Assembly (NCBI GenBank): GCA_012103255.1
Contig: WLXD01000007.1
Location: forward strand, 186,001 to 250,000
Direction of reading: 5' to 3'
DNA from: Acidobacteriota bacterium
GTDB lineage: Bacteria > Acidobacteriota > UBA890 > WLXD01
Length of the DNA stretch: 64,000 nucleotides
Part shown: in pieces, positions 19,211 through 29,358 of the stretch
How the letters are laid out: each line of letters begins with the position of its first letter
How positions within the stretch are numbered: position 1 is the first letter of the stretch
Program-made: the position numbers and the translations under genes
Notes under the pieces: model-generated
Told to the model about the DNA's origin: nothing
The model's database searches: none
Seen by the model: only the letters and a program-made list of their open reading frames with translations

Positions 19211-20143
19211 CTATTCCGGCAGGCTGCCACTCGCAGCCGCCGCGAGTAGACCGCTGCTGAGCAGACCGACTACCAGCACGCTTTCCCAGGCCAGCCCTGC
19301 GGCGATAGCCACGGGTTCGCTGATTCCGTAGAAGCCGAACAGCGCGACGAGAGCGACCTCGCGCATGCCGATTCCGGCGAGTCCTACCGGTAGCACGGCG
19401 GCGAGTTTCGACAGCGGCCAGGCGACGAGCCAGACCGCGAGGGGAGCCTCGAGGCCTACGCCCTCGCCGATGGCCTTCGACGCGAACAGGAAGCCGAGCT
19501 GCACGACGATCGAGATACTGAACGCCGCGGCCGCGTTGACCGGGCGCGCCTTCAATCGTGCAATGGCATCGGCGAGGTTCATCTGCCACTCGCGTTGGCC
19601 GCCACCCAGCCAGGAGAGGCCGACGACCATCGCCGTGACCACCGCGGCGACGGTCAGCGCCGCGAGCGCGAAGAGTCGCAGCGCGTCGCCGGCTACGGTC
19701 ACGCTCGTGAGGAGCCCGAAGCCGGCGAGCACCAGCAGAGTGGTGACGTCGATCACGCGATCGAAGAGGCCGGCGACCACCACGCCGTGCCAGTCTCCGG
19801 AGCGCTTGCCGAGCATTCCCCCGCGCACGACGTCGCCGCTCATCAATCCCGGCAACACGAGACTCGTCGAGAGTCCGGCGTAGTGAATCCGGATCGCCTC
19901 GCCGACGGAGACCACATCTGGGCCGACGAGGAGGCGCCACTTCAACGCCGAGATCGCGTGCACCGTCAGGAACATCGCGAGTGCCCCGAACCACAGCGAC
20001 CACGAGATCCCGGCCAGCGCCTCGCGCACGAGGTCGAGCGGGAACACGCGTAGCAGCACCACCAGGAGCACGGCCGACACGGCGAACTGGAGCGCCCAGC
20101 GGATCCGCGGATTCATGGTGAAGTGTGTCGCGGCATGCGTCAC
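19211..20143 (-). CDS. Flippase-like membrane protein (lysylphosphatidylglycerol synthase TM region family)
   Basis: Polytopic protein of 310 residues (301 if the ATG at 20116 is used; neither start has a clear ribosome site). About eight hydrophobic helices are visible. Family landmarks are LKWRLLVG, GLSTSLVLPGLMSGDVVRG and VVVAGLFDRVIDVTTL in the middle and AAVLPVGLAGIGMREVALVAL near the C-terminus. This UPF0104/MprF-N-terminal-like family is linked to moving or modifying membrane lipids, but it lacks the soluble aminoacyl-transferase domain, so lipid transport or anchoring is the only reasonable guess. It converges with the permease at 16551 and diverges from the tandem propellers. Confidence 0.82.
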   Translation of the reverse strand: MTHAATHFTMNPRIRWALQFAVSAVLLVVLLRVFPLDLVREALAGISWSLWFGALAMFLTVHAISALKWRLLVGPDVVSVGEAIRIHYAGLSTSLVLPGLMSGDVVRGGMLGKRSGDWHGVVVAGLFDRVIDVTTLLVLAGFGLLTSVTVAGDALRLFALAALTVAAVVTAMVVGLSWLGGGQREWQMNLADAIARLKARPVNAAAAFSISIVVQLGFLFASKAIGEGVGLEAPLAVWLVAWPLSKLAAVLPVGLAGIGMREVALVALFGFYGISEPVAIAAGLAWESVLVVGLLSSGLLAAAASGSLPE

Positions 20144-20255
20144 CGACAGACGGGAGGAGCGGGCACTTTAGGTGGACGGCCCACCATACATTAAGCTCTG
20201 ACGATCCCGAGCAGCGGACTCACCGTGCCGTTGCCGAAGACCCTGCGAGGCAGCG

Positions 20256-21977
20256 ATGCGCGTCACCCGAATCTCGATCCTGGCTCTGGCCGTCCTGGCG
20301 CTCGGCGCAACTCCTGCCGCGGCGCAAGACGAACTCCCCACTGGCGAACTGGCCTGGGGCACGCTGCTCGGGACCTTCTCGTTGACCGACGGCTACTACA
20401 TCAGCGTGGAATTCGGCGATATCGCTGGAACGATCGCCGTTGAAGGGAACGAGCTGGCGTTCACCGCCACGGGAGAAGGCACCCCACCAACGTGTGTCGA
20501 GCCGGGCACCTACACCTACTATGTGGAGGATGGCGTTCTCCATATGAACGTCATTTCCGATGCGTGCGATTTCCGCCGCCTGATCTTCGACACCGCTGCG
20601 TGGCGGCCCTCGCACCTGCCGTACGAGTATCCGGATCGGGTGATCAAGATCACCACGGCTGACGTGGCGCCGTCCGTGCCGACAGCTGCACCAGAACAGG
20701 GTGCGTGGCCGGCATTTCGCGGCGCGGGCGCGGCAGGCGTCGCCCACGGCATGAGCCTGCCCGCTGAGTGGAGCGGCGAAACCGGCGAACACGTGCTCTG
20801 GCATGTGCCCGTACCGGGCCTCGCCCACGCCAGCCCCGTAGTGTGGGGCGATCTCGTGTTCATCACGACCGCAATCAGTGAGGACGAGACCGCCAGCTTC
20901 AAACCCGGGCTCTACGGGGACGGCATCCACTCGGAGGATCGCAGCAATCACCGCTGGATCATCCAGGCGCGCGACAAGCACAGCGGCGAGATGATCTGGG
21001 AGCGCATCGCATACGAGGGCGTGCCCAACGAGAAGCGCCACATCAAGTCGACCTACGCCAGTGCGACCCCGGTGACCGACGGCCGTGTGGTCGTGGCGTC
21101 GTTCGGCTCGCAGGGCACCCACGCCTACACCGTTGACGGCGAGTTCCTCTGGAACATCGACATGGGCCACGTGAACGTTGGCGCCTACAACGCCCCGAGT
21201 ATCGAATGGGGTACCGCCAGTTCGCCGTATCTGTGGGAAGGCAAGGTCTACCTGCAGGTCGACACGCAGGAAGACGACTTCATCATGGCCGTCGACGCGC
21301 TCAGCGGCGAGGTCGTCTGGAAGACCGATCGCGACGATCTACCTTCTTGGGGCACCCCGATAGTGGTGCCAACGCGTAGCGGCCCCGAGCTCGTGACCAA
21401 CGGGTCGAACTTCATCCGCGGATACGACGCCAACACCGGTGCGGAGTTGTGGCGACTCGGCGGCAGTTCGCCCATCACGGCGCCGACACCGATCTTCACC
21501 GACGAGCACATCGTGGTCACCAGCGGGCGGGACCAACGCCCGCTCTTCGTGCACCGCCACGGAGTGCGAGGCGACGTGACCCTGCCCGAAAACGTCGAAA
21601 GCAGTGAAGACGTCGTCTGGAGCAAGCAGCGCCGCGGTCCCTACATGCCGACGCCGATCATCTACGAGGGCATCCTCTACATCCTCGCCAACAACGGCGT
21701 GTTCGACGCGTACGACCTGGAGACCGGCGAGGAGATCTATCGCCAGCGCATCCCGCACGCCGGCAGCGGCTTCTCGGCCTCGCCCATCGCTGCGGACGGC
21801 AAGATTTACCTGCCCAATGAGGACGGCGACATCTTCGTCATCAAAGCTGGCCGGGAGTTTGAACACCTCGGCACCAACTCGATGGGCGAGCTACTCATGG
21901 CCACCCCGGCACTTTCCGAAGGCGTCATGTACGTCCGCTCGGTGGACTCTCTCTTCGCGATCGGCTCGTCCGAGTGA
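20256..21977 (+). CDS. Secreted PQQ-like beta-propeller with extra N-terminal domain
   Basis: Exported protein of 573 residues: signal peptide to about residue 23 ([17 protein letters not shown]), a beta-rich domain at about 28-130 ([19 protein letters not shown], with Cys at VEPG and DACDF regions) that I do not recognise, and a PQQ-type propeller at about 145-570. Blade motifs include [53 protein letters not shown] and [18 protein letters not shown] six bases before the ATG fits the start. The downstream gene overlaps by four bases and encodes a close homologue of the propeller only. The two may form a pair in the periplasm; a scaffold or PQQ-free role is as likely as an enzyme. Confidence 0.85.
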   Translation: MRVTRISILALAVLALGATPAAAQDELPTGELAWGTLLGTFSLTDGYYISVEFGDIAGTIAVEGNELAFTATGEGTPPTCVEPGTYTYYVEDGVLHMNVISDACDFRRLIFDTAAWRPSHLPYEYPDRVIKITTADVAPSVPTAAPEQGAWPAFRGAGAAGVAHGMSLPAEWSGETGEHVLWHVPVPGLAHASPVVWGDLVFITTAISEDETASFKPGLYGDGIHSEDRSNHRWIIQARDKHSGEMIWERIAYEGVPNEKRHIKSTYASATPVTDGRVVVASFGSQGTHAYTVDGEFLWNIDMGHVNVGAYNAPSIEWGTASSPYLWEGKVYLQVDTQEDDFIMAVDALSGEVVWKTDRDDLPSWGTPIVVPTRSGPELVTNGSNFIRGYDANTGAELWRLGGSSPITAPTPIFTDEHIVVTSGRDQRPLFVHRHGVRGDVTLPENVESSEDVVWSKQRRGPYMPTPIIYEGILYILANNGVFDAYDLETGEEIYRQRIPHAGSGFSASPIAADGKIYLPNEDGDIFVIKAGREFEHLGTNSMGELLMATPALSEGVMYVRSVDSLFAIGSSE

Positions 21978-23413
21978 CGAGGCCGCGCCGGTCCGTCATT
22001 GCCCTGGCGTTTGCGCTCGTATTGAGCGGCAGTGCGTGGGGCCCCCCTGGGACTCCGCAGGAGCATCCCGAGCGCACGACCAACATCACGCGGGCCGACT
22101 CTCTCCCCGCGTTGCCGGAGGCTTCCGACTCCAGCGGGAGCTGGTCCTCCTTTCGTGGCACGAACGCTTCGGGCGTAGCCGACGGTATGGACCTTCCTGC
22201 CACGTGGGACGGCGAGTCTGGAGCCAATGTCCTGTGGCGTGTGGGCGTGCCAGGACTCGCGCACTCGAGCCCCGTCGTATGGGGGAACCGGGTGTTCGTC
22301 ACCTCGGCGATCAGCTCGGAGGAGACGGCGTCGTTCAGGCCGGGACTCTACGGTGAGGGCACATCGTCCGAGGACCTGAGCGAACACCGCTGGGTCGTTC
22401 ACGCCTTCGACAAGAACACGGGCGAAACTCTGTGGGAGCAGGTCGCCTACGAGGGAGTTCCCAGAGAGCAACGCCACATCAAGTCGACCTACGCTAGCTC
22501 CACGCCCGCCACCGACGGCCGGGTGGTGGTGGCATGGTTCGGATCGCAAGGCGTCTACGCCTACACGATCGATGGCGACTTCATGTGGAGCCTCGATCTC
22601 GGCCACGTGAGCGTGGGATCTCCACGCGGCCATGTCGAGTGGGGGCCGGCGAGCTCCCCGTACATCTGGGAGGGCAAGGTCTTCCTCCAGGTCGACACGC
22701 AGACAGACGATTTCCTCCTGGCCCTGGACTCCGAAACCGGTGAGGCCCTCTGGAAGGCGGATCGTGAGGAGCTCCCGAGCTGGGGCACACCTACAGTTGT
22801 GCCCGCTCGTACCGGCCCCGAGCTCGTCACCAACGGAGCGAACTTCATCCGTGGCTACGAGCCGAACACCGGCGAAGAGCTCTGGCGACTGGGTGGGAGC
22901 TCCATGATCACGGCACCCACGCCGATATACACAGACGACCACATCGTCGTCGCCAGCGGCCGTGCCCCGGAACGCCCGATCTTCGTGCTACGCCACGGTG
23001 CCCGAGGCGACCTCACGTTGCCGGTGGGCACAGAAAGCAGCGAATCCGTGGTCTGGAGCAGGCAGCAGCGTGGCCCGTACATGCCGACGCCGCTCATCTA
23101 CCGCGGAGTCCTCTACGTGCTCGCGAACGGAGGTGCGTTCGCCGCCTATGACCTCGAAACCGGCGCAGAGTTCTACAGAGAACGCATCCCACATGCCGGC
23201 AGCGGATTCTCCGCGTCACCCGTGGCTTCCGACGGAAAGGTCTACCTGTGGAACGAAGATGGCGACATCTTCGTCATGAAGGCCGGCCGTGAGTTCGAAC
23301 ACCTCGGCACTAACTCGATGGGCGAGCTGCTGATGGCCACACCGGCCTTGTCGGAGGGCGTCATGTACGTCCGCTCCGTTGACAGCCTGTTCGCCATCGG
23401 AAGGTCGGAATGA
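21974..23413 (+). CDS. Secreted PQQ-like beta-propeller, tandem paralogue
   Basis: Exported protein of 479 residues starting at GTG (GTGACGAGG) that overlaps the previous stop. After the signal peptide ([15 protein letters not shown]) it lacks the extra N-terminal domain of its neighbour and goes straight to the propeller: [67 protein letters not shown] and [15 protein letters not shown]. Its final 39 residues match those of the upstream paralogue almost residue for residue (for example [20 protein letters not shown]) while third codon positions differ, so that stretch is under strong selection. It overlaps the VOC gene by four bases. Activity unknown. Confidence 0.85.
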   Translation: MTRPRRSVIALAFALVLSGSAWGPPGTPQEHPERTTNITRADSLPALPEASDSSGSWSSFRGTNASGVADGMDLPATWDGESGANVLWRVGVPGLAHSSPVVWGNRVFVTSAISSEETASFRPGLYGEGTSSEDLSEHRWVVHAFDKNTGETLWEQVAYEGVPREQRHIKSTYASSTPATDGRVVVAWFGSQGVYAYTIDGDFMWSLDLGHVSVGSPRGHVEWGPASSPYIWEGKVFLQVDTQTDDFLLALDSETGEALWKADREELPSWGTPTVVPARTGPELVTNGANFIRGYEPNTGEELWRLGGSSMITAPTPIYTDDHIVVASGRAPERPIFVLRHGARGDLTLPVGTESSESVVWSRQQRGPYMPTPLIYRGVLYVLANGGAFAAYDLETGAEFYRERIPHAGSGFSASPVASDGKVYLWNEDGDIFVMKAGREFEHLGTNSMGELLMATPALSEGVMYVRSVDSLFAIGRSE

Positions 23414-23802
23414 GTCGACTGCTCCGAAGCGCGCCCTACTTGCCCGTCGCGGACGTCGACGCGACCGTGGCCTACTACGAGTCCGTACTGGGCTTCCGTG
23501 CTGCCTACGTTGCTGGCGAGCCGGCGGTATTCGCCATCGTCGGGCGCGACGAGCAGACCCTGATGTTCCGTCGCGTCGAAGCGCCCGGTCTCATCCGCCC
23601 CAGCGAAGCTCAAGGCGACACCTGGGATGCCTTCTACTGGACCGATGACGCCGACAGCCTCCACGCCGAGTTGCTCGCCGCCGGGGCCGAGATCGCCTAC
23701 GGGCCGGTCATTCAGGATGACTACTCGATGAAGGAGTTCGCCGTCCGCGATCCCGACGGTCATGTGCTCGGCTTCGGCGAAGACGTGGCGCCGCCGAGCT
23801 GA
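23410..23802 (+). CDS. Glyoxalase/VOC family protein
   Basis: Cytoplasmic protein of 130 residues with a beta-alpha-beta-beta-beta VOC fold: it begins [24 protein letters not shown] and ends [16 protein letters not shown], the usual halves of the family. A conserved Glu/His metal set is only partly visible (His in DGHVLGF, Asp/Glu nearby). It overlaps the propeller gene by four bases, so it belongs to the same transcript. Members include glyoxalase I, dioxygenases and antibiotic-binding proteins; nothing here picks one. Confidence 0.9.
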   Translation: MSRLLRSAPYLPVADVDATVAYYESVLGFRAAYVAGEPAVFAIVGRDEQTLMFRRVEAPGLIRPSEAQGDTWDAFYWTDDADSLHAELLAAGAEIAYGPVIQDDYSMKEFAVRDPDGHVLGFGEDVAPPS

Positions 23803-23857
23803 GGCAAGACTCCGCACAGTCGGGTCGCGACACCCTCCTCTTGCGCAAATCGCTCGC

Positions 23858-26476
23858 CTAGTCGGCGCGCAAGACGTCGTTGGGGTCGGCGCGCGTCGCC
23901 TGCACCGCAGGAAACCAGCTCGCTGCTGCCGCGCACAACAACATGCACGCAACCGCTGCGGCTGACGCGATCGGTTCGAGCGGTTCCACACCGTAGAGCA
24001 GACTGCCGGCGCCACGCCCCACCGCGTAGCCACCGAACAAGCCGAGCGCGATGCCCGTCGTTGTGAGCGCGAGGCCTCGACGCAGCACCATCCACCGGAG
24101 CGCGCCGGTCTGGGCTCCAAGGGCCGCACGCACGCCGAGTTCGCGGTAGCGGGTGCGCACCATGAACGCGAGCGTGCCGTACGTACCGATGACCGCGAGC
24201 GTTACCGCCAGCACGGCGAAGAGTCCCATCGCGCGGAGATAGAACCGCGGCTTGTCGTTGGCGTCGGCCATCGCCGAGGTGAGCGTCGTCAGGTCGTCGA
24301 TAGGAAGCGTCGGGTCCAGCGAGCGGACCTCGGCCCGTATCGACGCCACCGCGGCACCCGGAGCGCCTTCGCTTCGCACGAGCATCGACATGTACCTGAG
24401 TTGGGCGTCGGCCTGGAGCGGATAGAACAACTCGAACTCGCCGTCGCGATCGTCTTGTCCCATGAGCTTCAGGTCGTCGATCAGCCCCACGACTGTGAGC
24501 CATGGCTCTCCCTCATTGAGCCGGAAGCGACGACCGACCACTCCGCTTTCAACGCCCCATAGGAACTGCGCCAGCGACCGATCGATGATCACTTTGTCGG
24601 GCTCTGCGGCGTCCTGTGGGAGGAACGATCGCCCTTCCACGACCGGGGTCTGCAGCGCTGCGAAGTAGTCGGTGCCCACGGTGGCATTGGGCAGGAAGAC
24701 CCCGGGCAGTTCCTTCGGAGCGCCGCCTTCTGCTTCAGGTGAAACCCCGAACGAGAATCCGGATCGCGGCGGCACGCCATTGGCGAGCGACACCCTCACC
24801 ACGCCGGGCTGTGCCTGAAGTCGTTCCTTGAGTTCGTCGAAGAACGCCCGCTGCGCCTCCGGCTCGGGGTAGCTGTCGACCGGCAGTTCCATGGAGAACT
24901 GCGTGAGACCCGCAGTGTTGAAGCCCGGATCCACTGCGGTGAGCCGGACGAAACTCTGCATCATCAGCGCAGCACCGGACAGCAACGCCACTGTGATCGC
25001 GACCTGCGCAATGAGAAGCCCGTGGCGCAGACGCGAAGTGGGACTGCCAGCCGTGGTTCGGCCTGTCGACACGAGTGACCGCGTCGCCCGGAGCGACGGC
25101 AGAACACCCGCGCCCAGCGCCACCAGCATCATCGTGGCCAGGGCAAAGCCCAGCACGCGATGGTCGACAACCACTTGCGACGTTAGAAACCAGGTGACCT
25201 CGGCCGGCAGTTGACTCGCGAGCAGATCTACCGCGAGATAGGCAATTCCGATGGCTAGCAGAGCACCGGCGCCGGCCCACACGAGGAACTCCGCGCACGC
25301 CTGGCGCACCAGCCGCGCGCGCGATGCGCCCAGAGCCAACCGAAGCTCCATCTCACTCCGGCGGGTATCGGCGCGGACAAGCATCAGATTCGCGGCGTTG
25401 ATGATGGCAATCATCAACATCCCTATGCCCACACCACTGAGAACCAGTAGCGCGCGGCGGACATCGCGGTTCGCTCGAAAGGAGTCGAGGGGCTCACCAC
25501 GAACCTCGACGCTCCCAGACCCGATCTCCTCGGAGACGCCGAGCGCCACCGCGTTGGCGCGCTCGAAGATCGCATCGGACGAAGCGCCACCGATGTTCGC
25601 AACCAGACTCACGAAAGGCTCGGCTCGATTGCCGTCCACCGTGCCGTCTGCGCGCAGCGGGACCCAGGCTTCACTGCTGCTGATCGGCGGGAACTTGAAT
25701 CCTGCGGGCATGACCCCCACAACCTCGAACTGGTTCTGATCGAGCTGGACCGACTTCCCGAGAATGTCGAGGTCCCCGCCAAACCGCTGCTGCCAGAGTT
25801 CGTGGCCAAGAACCACGACCAGGGGCGCTTCGTCAGCACCGTCGGCCGCACCGAACCCGCGCCCCAGCGCCGGGGTGGCCCCTAGAGCCGTCAGCCAGTC
25901 GCCGGAAACGCCGAAGCCCATTACTCGATGAGGCTCGGTAACGTCTCCACGTACGAAGCTGCGCTGGGCGAAACGCACCACGGCCGCGTGGTCGCTCAAT
26001 CCCTCCGCGACCGCGTTGCCACGCTCCGCTGTCCAGCGGTTGATCTTCCAGTCCTGATCGACGTAGAACGCATCGAGAGACACGAGCCGGTCCCGCTCTT
26101 CGTACGGCAACGGCCGCATCAATACCGCGTCAGTCACCGAGAACAGGGCGGCGTTGGCGCCGACTCCGACCCCGATGGTCAGGATCACGGCCACGGCGAC
26201 CCCAGGCTCCTTGCGCAGCAATCGGACGCCGTGTCGGAGGTCGCGGAAGAACGCGCGAACGTAATCGCTCCAACGCAATTCGCGGGCGGTGGCTGCCCGG
26301 ATCGACTGCAGCGCGCGGCGCACAGCCTTCGTGTCGCCGAATCGACGCTCGGCCTCTCGACGTGCCGCCGCGGGTGGGTAGCCCTGTTCGATGAGCGCGT
26401 CGATGCGCTCCAGGATGTGATGTTCGAGTTCCTCGTCGATCACTCGCTCGGAGGCCGGCTGGGCGCGAAACTTCAA
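23858..26476 (-). CDS. ADOP-type duplicated permease with type B prefix
   Basis: Membrane protein of 872 residues. The start is the TTG at 26476, overlapping the PadR stop as TTGA; the open frame that continues to 26827 is a shadow of the PadR gene. Residues 1-60 hold a type B prefix, ERVIDEELEHHILERI followed by GYPPAAARREAERRFGD, unlike the type A prefix of most others here. The rest is a duplicated MacB/FtsX permease: AVAVILTIGVGVGANAALFS, periplasmic core with QNQFEVVGVMPAGF, INAANLMLVRADTRRSEMEL and LALGASRARLVRQ, second core with VEGRSFLPQDAAEPDK and VVGLIDDLK, last helices with YRELGVRAALGAQTGA. It converges with the VOC gene. Confidence 0.92.
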   Translation of the reverse strand: MKFRAQPASERVIDEELEHHILERIDALIEQGYPPAAARREAERRFGDTKAVRRALQSIRAATARELRWSDYVRAFFRDLRHGVRLLRKEPGVAVAVILTIGVGVGANAALFSVTDAVLMRPLPYEERDRLVSLDAFYVDQDWKINRWTAERGNAVAEGLSDHAAVVRFAQRSFVRGDVTEPHRVMGFGVSGDWLTALGATPALGRGFGAADGADEAPLVVVLGHELWQQRFGGDLDILGKSVQLDQNQFEVVGVMPAGFKFPPISSSEAWVPLRADGTVDGNRAEPFVSLVANIGGASSDAIFERANAVALGVSEEIGSGSVEVRGEPLDSFRANRDVRRALLVLSGVGIGMLMIAIINAANLMLVRADTRRSEMELRLALGASRARLVRQACAEFLVWAGAGALLAIGIAYLAVDLLASQLPAEVTWFLTSQVVVDHRVLGFALATMMLVALGAGVLPSLRATRSLVSTGRTTAGSPTSRLRHGLLIAQVAITVALLSGAALMMQSFVRLTAVDPGFNTAGLTQFSMELPVDSYPEPEAQRAFFDELKERLQAQPGVVRVSLANGVPPRSGFSFGVSPEAEGGAPKELPGVFLPNATVGTDYFAALQTPVVEGRSFLPQDAAEPDKVIIDRSLAQFLWGVESGVVGRRFRLNEGEPWLTVVGLIDDLKLMGQDDRDGEFELFYPLQADAQLRYMSMLVRSEGAPGAAVASIRAEVRSLDPTLPIDDLTTLTSAMADANDKPRFYLRAMGLFAVLAVTLAVIGTYGTLAFMVRTRYRELGVRAALGAQTGALRWMVLRRGLALTTTGIALGLFGGYAVGRGAGSLLYGVEPLEPIASAAAVACMLLCAAAASWFPAVQATRADPNDVLRAD

Positions 26477-26811
26477 GAGCCCGGCCCCGCCACCGCGATC
26501 TTGCCGACGGCCTCCACGCAGGAGGCCCAGCGCTTCTCCTCGGCAACCAGCTCGCGCTCCCCCAGAGCCGAGAGGCCGTAGTACTTCGCGCGCCGCCCCT
26601 TGGGAGAAACGCCCCACGTTGCTTCGATGAGGCCGCGCTTCTCCATTCGGTGCAGGGCCGGATACAGGCTCCCCTCCTCGATCTCGAGTGCGCCATCGGT
26701 GGTGGCGAGGATCCACTCCAGGATCTCGAACCCGTGTTTGACGCCCTCGACGCTGAGCGTCTTGAGGACCAGGTAATCGAGCGTGCCCTGAACGACCTTC
26801 ATTCCACCCAC
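26473..26811 (-). CDS. PadR family transcriptional regulator (type B)
   Basis: Winged-helix regulator of 112 residues with the acidobacterial PadR signature: QGTLDYLVLKTLSVEGVKHG, then EEGSLYPALHRMEKRGLIEA and GRRAKYYGLSALG. It starts at GTG 26811 or the ATG at 26802; GGGAAGG before the GTG favours the longer form. It overlaps the start of the type B permease. The same G-T-L-D-x-L-V-L opening is found only in the PadR at 62239, whose permease has the same prefix type. Inverted repeats in the upstream 80 bases are likely its own operators. Confidence 0.93.
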   Translation of the reverse strand: MGGMKVVQGTLDYLVLKTLSVEGVKHGFEILEWILATTDGALEIEEGSLYPALHRMEKRGLIEATWGVSPKGRRAKYYGLSALGERELVAEEKRWASCVEAVGKIAVAGPGS

Positions 26812-26832
26812 TAGCCTTCCCTTTCACGTTGA

Positions 26833-26887
26833 CCTAGAAAATCTAGGCCAACAATACAAACCTTGGCCTAGAGCGTCAAGGCCAAGG
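26833..26887. promoter_or_regulatory. Cluster of inverted repeats before PadR gene at 26811 (candidate operators)
   Basis: Three overlapping inverted repeats lie 22-76 bases upstream of the PadR start: CCTAGA/TCTAGG at 26833-26847, TCTAGGCCAA/TTGGCCTAGA at 26842-26872, and CCTTGGCCT/AGGCCAAGG at 26861-26887. All are perfect and built from a CTAGGCCAA-like half-site. The S9 peptidase gene starts 92 bases further on the other strand and could share this control region. Confidence 0.6.
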
Positions 26888-26978
26888 TCCGGAACGTCGC
26901 TTGCTTCCGAACCCACGGCAATCTGCATAGACTCGTGCGGTCGCGCCTCAAGCGTCAGGTAGTAGCCGGAGACAATCC

Positions 26979-29280
26979 ATGACGAGTCGTCTGTCGAAGA
27001 TCCTGATGTCGGCTCTGGCTCTGATGCTGTGGACCTCCGCCGCAGATGCCCAGGGCACACGCGCCGACTACGCGCGCGCCGAACAATTCCTGGCACCGAC
27101 GGTGAACAGCCTCGTCCTCAACGAGCGCCCCGAACCGCACTGGATCAAGCAGACCGAGCGCTTCTGGTACGTGAGGCAGCTCGCTGATGGCAAGGAGTTC
27201 CTTCTCGTAGACGCAGCCAATGGCTCGCGACAGCCGGTGTTCGATCACGCACGCATGGCGTCGGCGATCGCGGCAGCGACGAACGCGTCGGCAGACGGCA
27301 ACGATCTGCCCTTCGACGCCATCGAGTTCATCAAGGATGAGGCGGCGATCCGGGTGGAAGTCGGAGACGTCTACTACGACTGCGATCTGGCGGGCTACAG
27401 CTGCAGCCCAACGCAGTGGCCGGCAAGCCCCCAGGTGGAAGGCGGCGAGGTCCTGTCGCCCGACGAGCGCTGGATCGCCTACCAGTGGGACCACAACCTC
27501 TGGATCCGTTCCACGACTACCGGAGAGAACTTCCCGCTCACTTCGAACGGCCGGTACGAGTACGACTACAGCCGCGGGATCGCCTCGACGCGCAACATGG
27601 TTCCCGCCGAGGACCCGAACCTGCAGATGGGCGTGGCCGCGATCTGGTCGCCCGACTCGCGCCGCATTCTTCTCGTACCGACTCGATCGCCGCGGCGCAC
27701 CGACGTTTTCAGCAACACAGTCGGTTCCCGAAGGCCAGTTCCGGCCGATTACCTACACGTACCCGTATGCACTTCCAGGCGAGGTCGGGATCGCCCACGC
27801 CGAACCGGTGATCTTCGACGTCTATGCCCGCACGTCGGTGGAAGTACAGACCGACCCGATCAATCTGCTCTACTACTTCGGCCCGCGCTTTTCCTGGTTC
27901 GAGGATTCGGATCGTCTCTACTATTCACACGAGACGCGGGGATACGGCACCGTTGAGATGCGGGAAGTCGACGCAGCAACCGGTGCCGTGCGCGCGTTGG
28001 TCCGCGAGGAAGCCGAGCCACACTTCGACCACTGGATCCTGCGCTCACGGGTGCTTCGCCAGGGCGCCGAGGTGCTGTGGATGTCAGAACGCGACGGCTG
28101 GGCGCACCTGTACCTGTACGACGGAGCCACGGGCGTGCTCAAGAACCGCGTCACGGACGGCGAATGGGTCGTGCGCGAGATCGTTCGCGTGGACGAGGAC
28201 GCCCGGGTCGTGTTCTTCACGGCCAGCGGCCGCGAATCCGGACGCGACCCATACTTCCGGCATCTGTATCGAGCGTCGCTCGACGGCGGAGGCGTCACCC
28301 TGCTCACTCCGGAGAACGCGGAGCATCAGGTGCGCTTCTCGCGCGCTGGCGAGTACTTCGTCGATAACTACTCGCGTGTCGACATGGCGCCGGTCACTGT
28401 GGTGCGTAGCAGCGACGACGGCAGTGTCGTCACGGAGCTCGAAACCGCTGACATCACGGCACTGCTGGCTACCGGATGGGATTACCCGGAGGCCTTCCAG
28501 GGCAAGGCCCGCGACGGGGTCACCGACATCTACGGCCTGATCTGGCGCCCGACGAACTTCGACGCGTCGCGTTCGTATCCAGTCGTCGAACAGATCTACA
28601 CCGGGCCGCACAGTGCTTTCGTGCCGAAGACATTCCGCGCCTACCGCAGCATGTCGCAGGCAATCGCCGAACTCGGATTCATCACGGTGATGATCGACGG
28701 CCTTGGCACCAACCACCGCGGCAAGGAATTCGGGGACTACTCCTACGACAACCTTGGCGATGGTGGCATCGACGATCACATCGCGCTGCTGCGCCAGATG
28801 GCGGAGCAGTACCCCTACATCGATCTCGATCGTGTCGGGATCTGGGGCGGCTCGGCGGGGGGCTACGACTCCACGCACGCGATGCTCACTCATCCGGAGT
28901 TCTACGACGTCGGCGTTTCGACCTCGGGCAACCACGACCATCGCATGGACAAGGCCAGCTGGAACGAGATGTGGATGGGCTTCCCGATCGGGGACCACTA
29001 CATCGAGCAATCCAACTACACCCTGGCCGGCAACCTGCGCGGCAAGCTACTGCTCGCCCACGGTGAACTGGACGAGAACGTCCCGGTTACCGCGACGCTC
29101 AAGCTCGTCGATGCGCTGATCAAGGCAAACCGGGACTTCGACCTGCTCATCATGCCGGGGCGCTACCACGGCCTGGCGGGGCCCTACTTCGACCGCCAGC
29201 GCTGGGACTACTTCGTCGAGCACCTGCTCGACGTCGAGCCGCCTGAGAACTATCGGATCGGCGCAGAGTCCGAGCACTAG
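26979..29280 (+). CDS. S9 family (dipeptidyl peptidase IV-like) serine peptidase, frameshift near 27670
   Basis: Exported prolyl-oligopeptidase-family enzyme of about 766 residues once repaired. GGAGA and an ATG at 26979 lead into a signal peptide (LMSALALMLWTSAADAQ). The DPPIV-type propeller includes SPDERWIAYQWDHNLWI. At ATTCTTCTCG (27666-27675) one extra base shifts the frame; removing a T gives ILSYRLDRRGAPTF, as expected. The hydrolase domain has VEQIYTGPHSAF, the nucleophile in GGSAGGYDS (Ser codon 28852-28854), Asp in ELDENVPV and His in RYHG, so the catalytic triad is intact. It should cut X-Pro dipeptides in the periplasm. The frameshift may be a sequencing error rather than decay. 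Confidence 0.87.
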
Positions 29281-29358
29281 ACGCTCCTCTCGGGTGCTCG
29301 GAAGCGGCGCGGGTAGTAGCCTCCTGCCGTCCTGCTTGCCCGTTCAACCGGAACGCCC

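Noticed and set aside
20171-20185. GGTGG/CCACC inverted repeat between divergent genes
   Set aside because: Five-base GC arms are expected by chance in this composition and there is no second copy or regulator nearby.
26477-26827. N-terminal 117 residues of the long frame of the permease at 23858
   Set aside because: They are an out-of-frame copy of the PadR gene; the prefix domain starts at the TTG at 26476.
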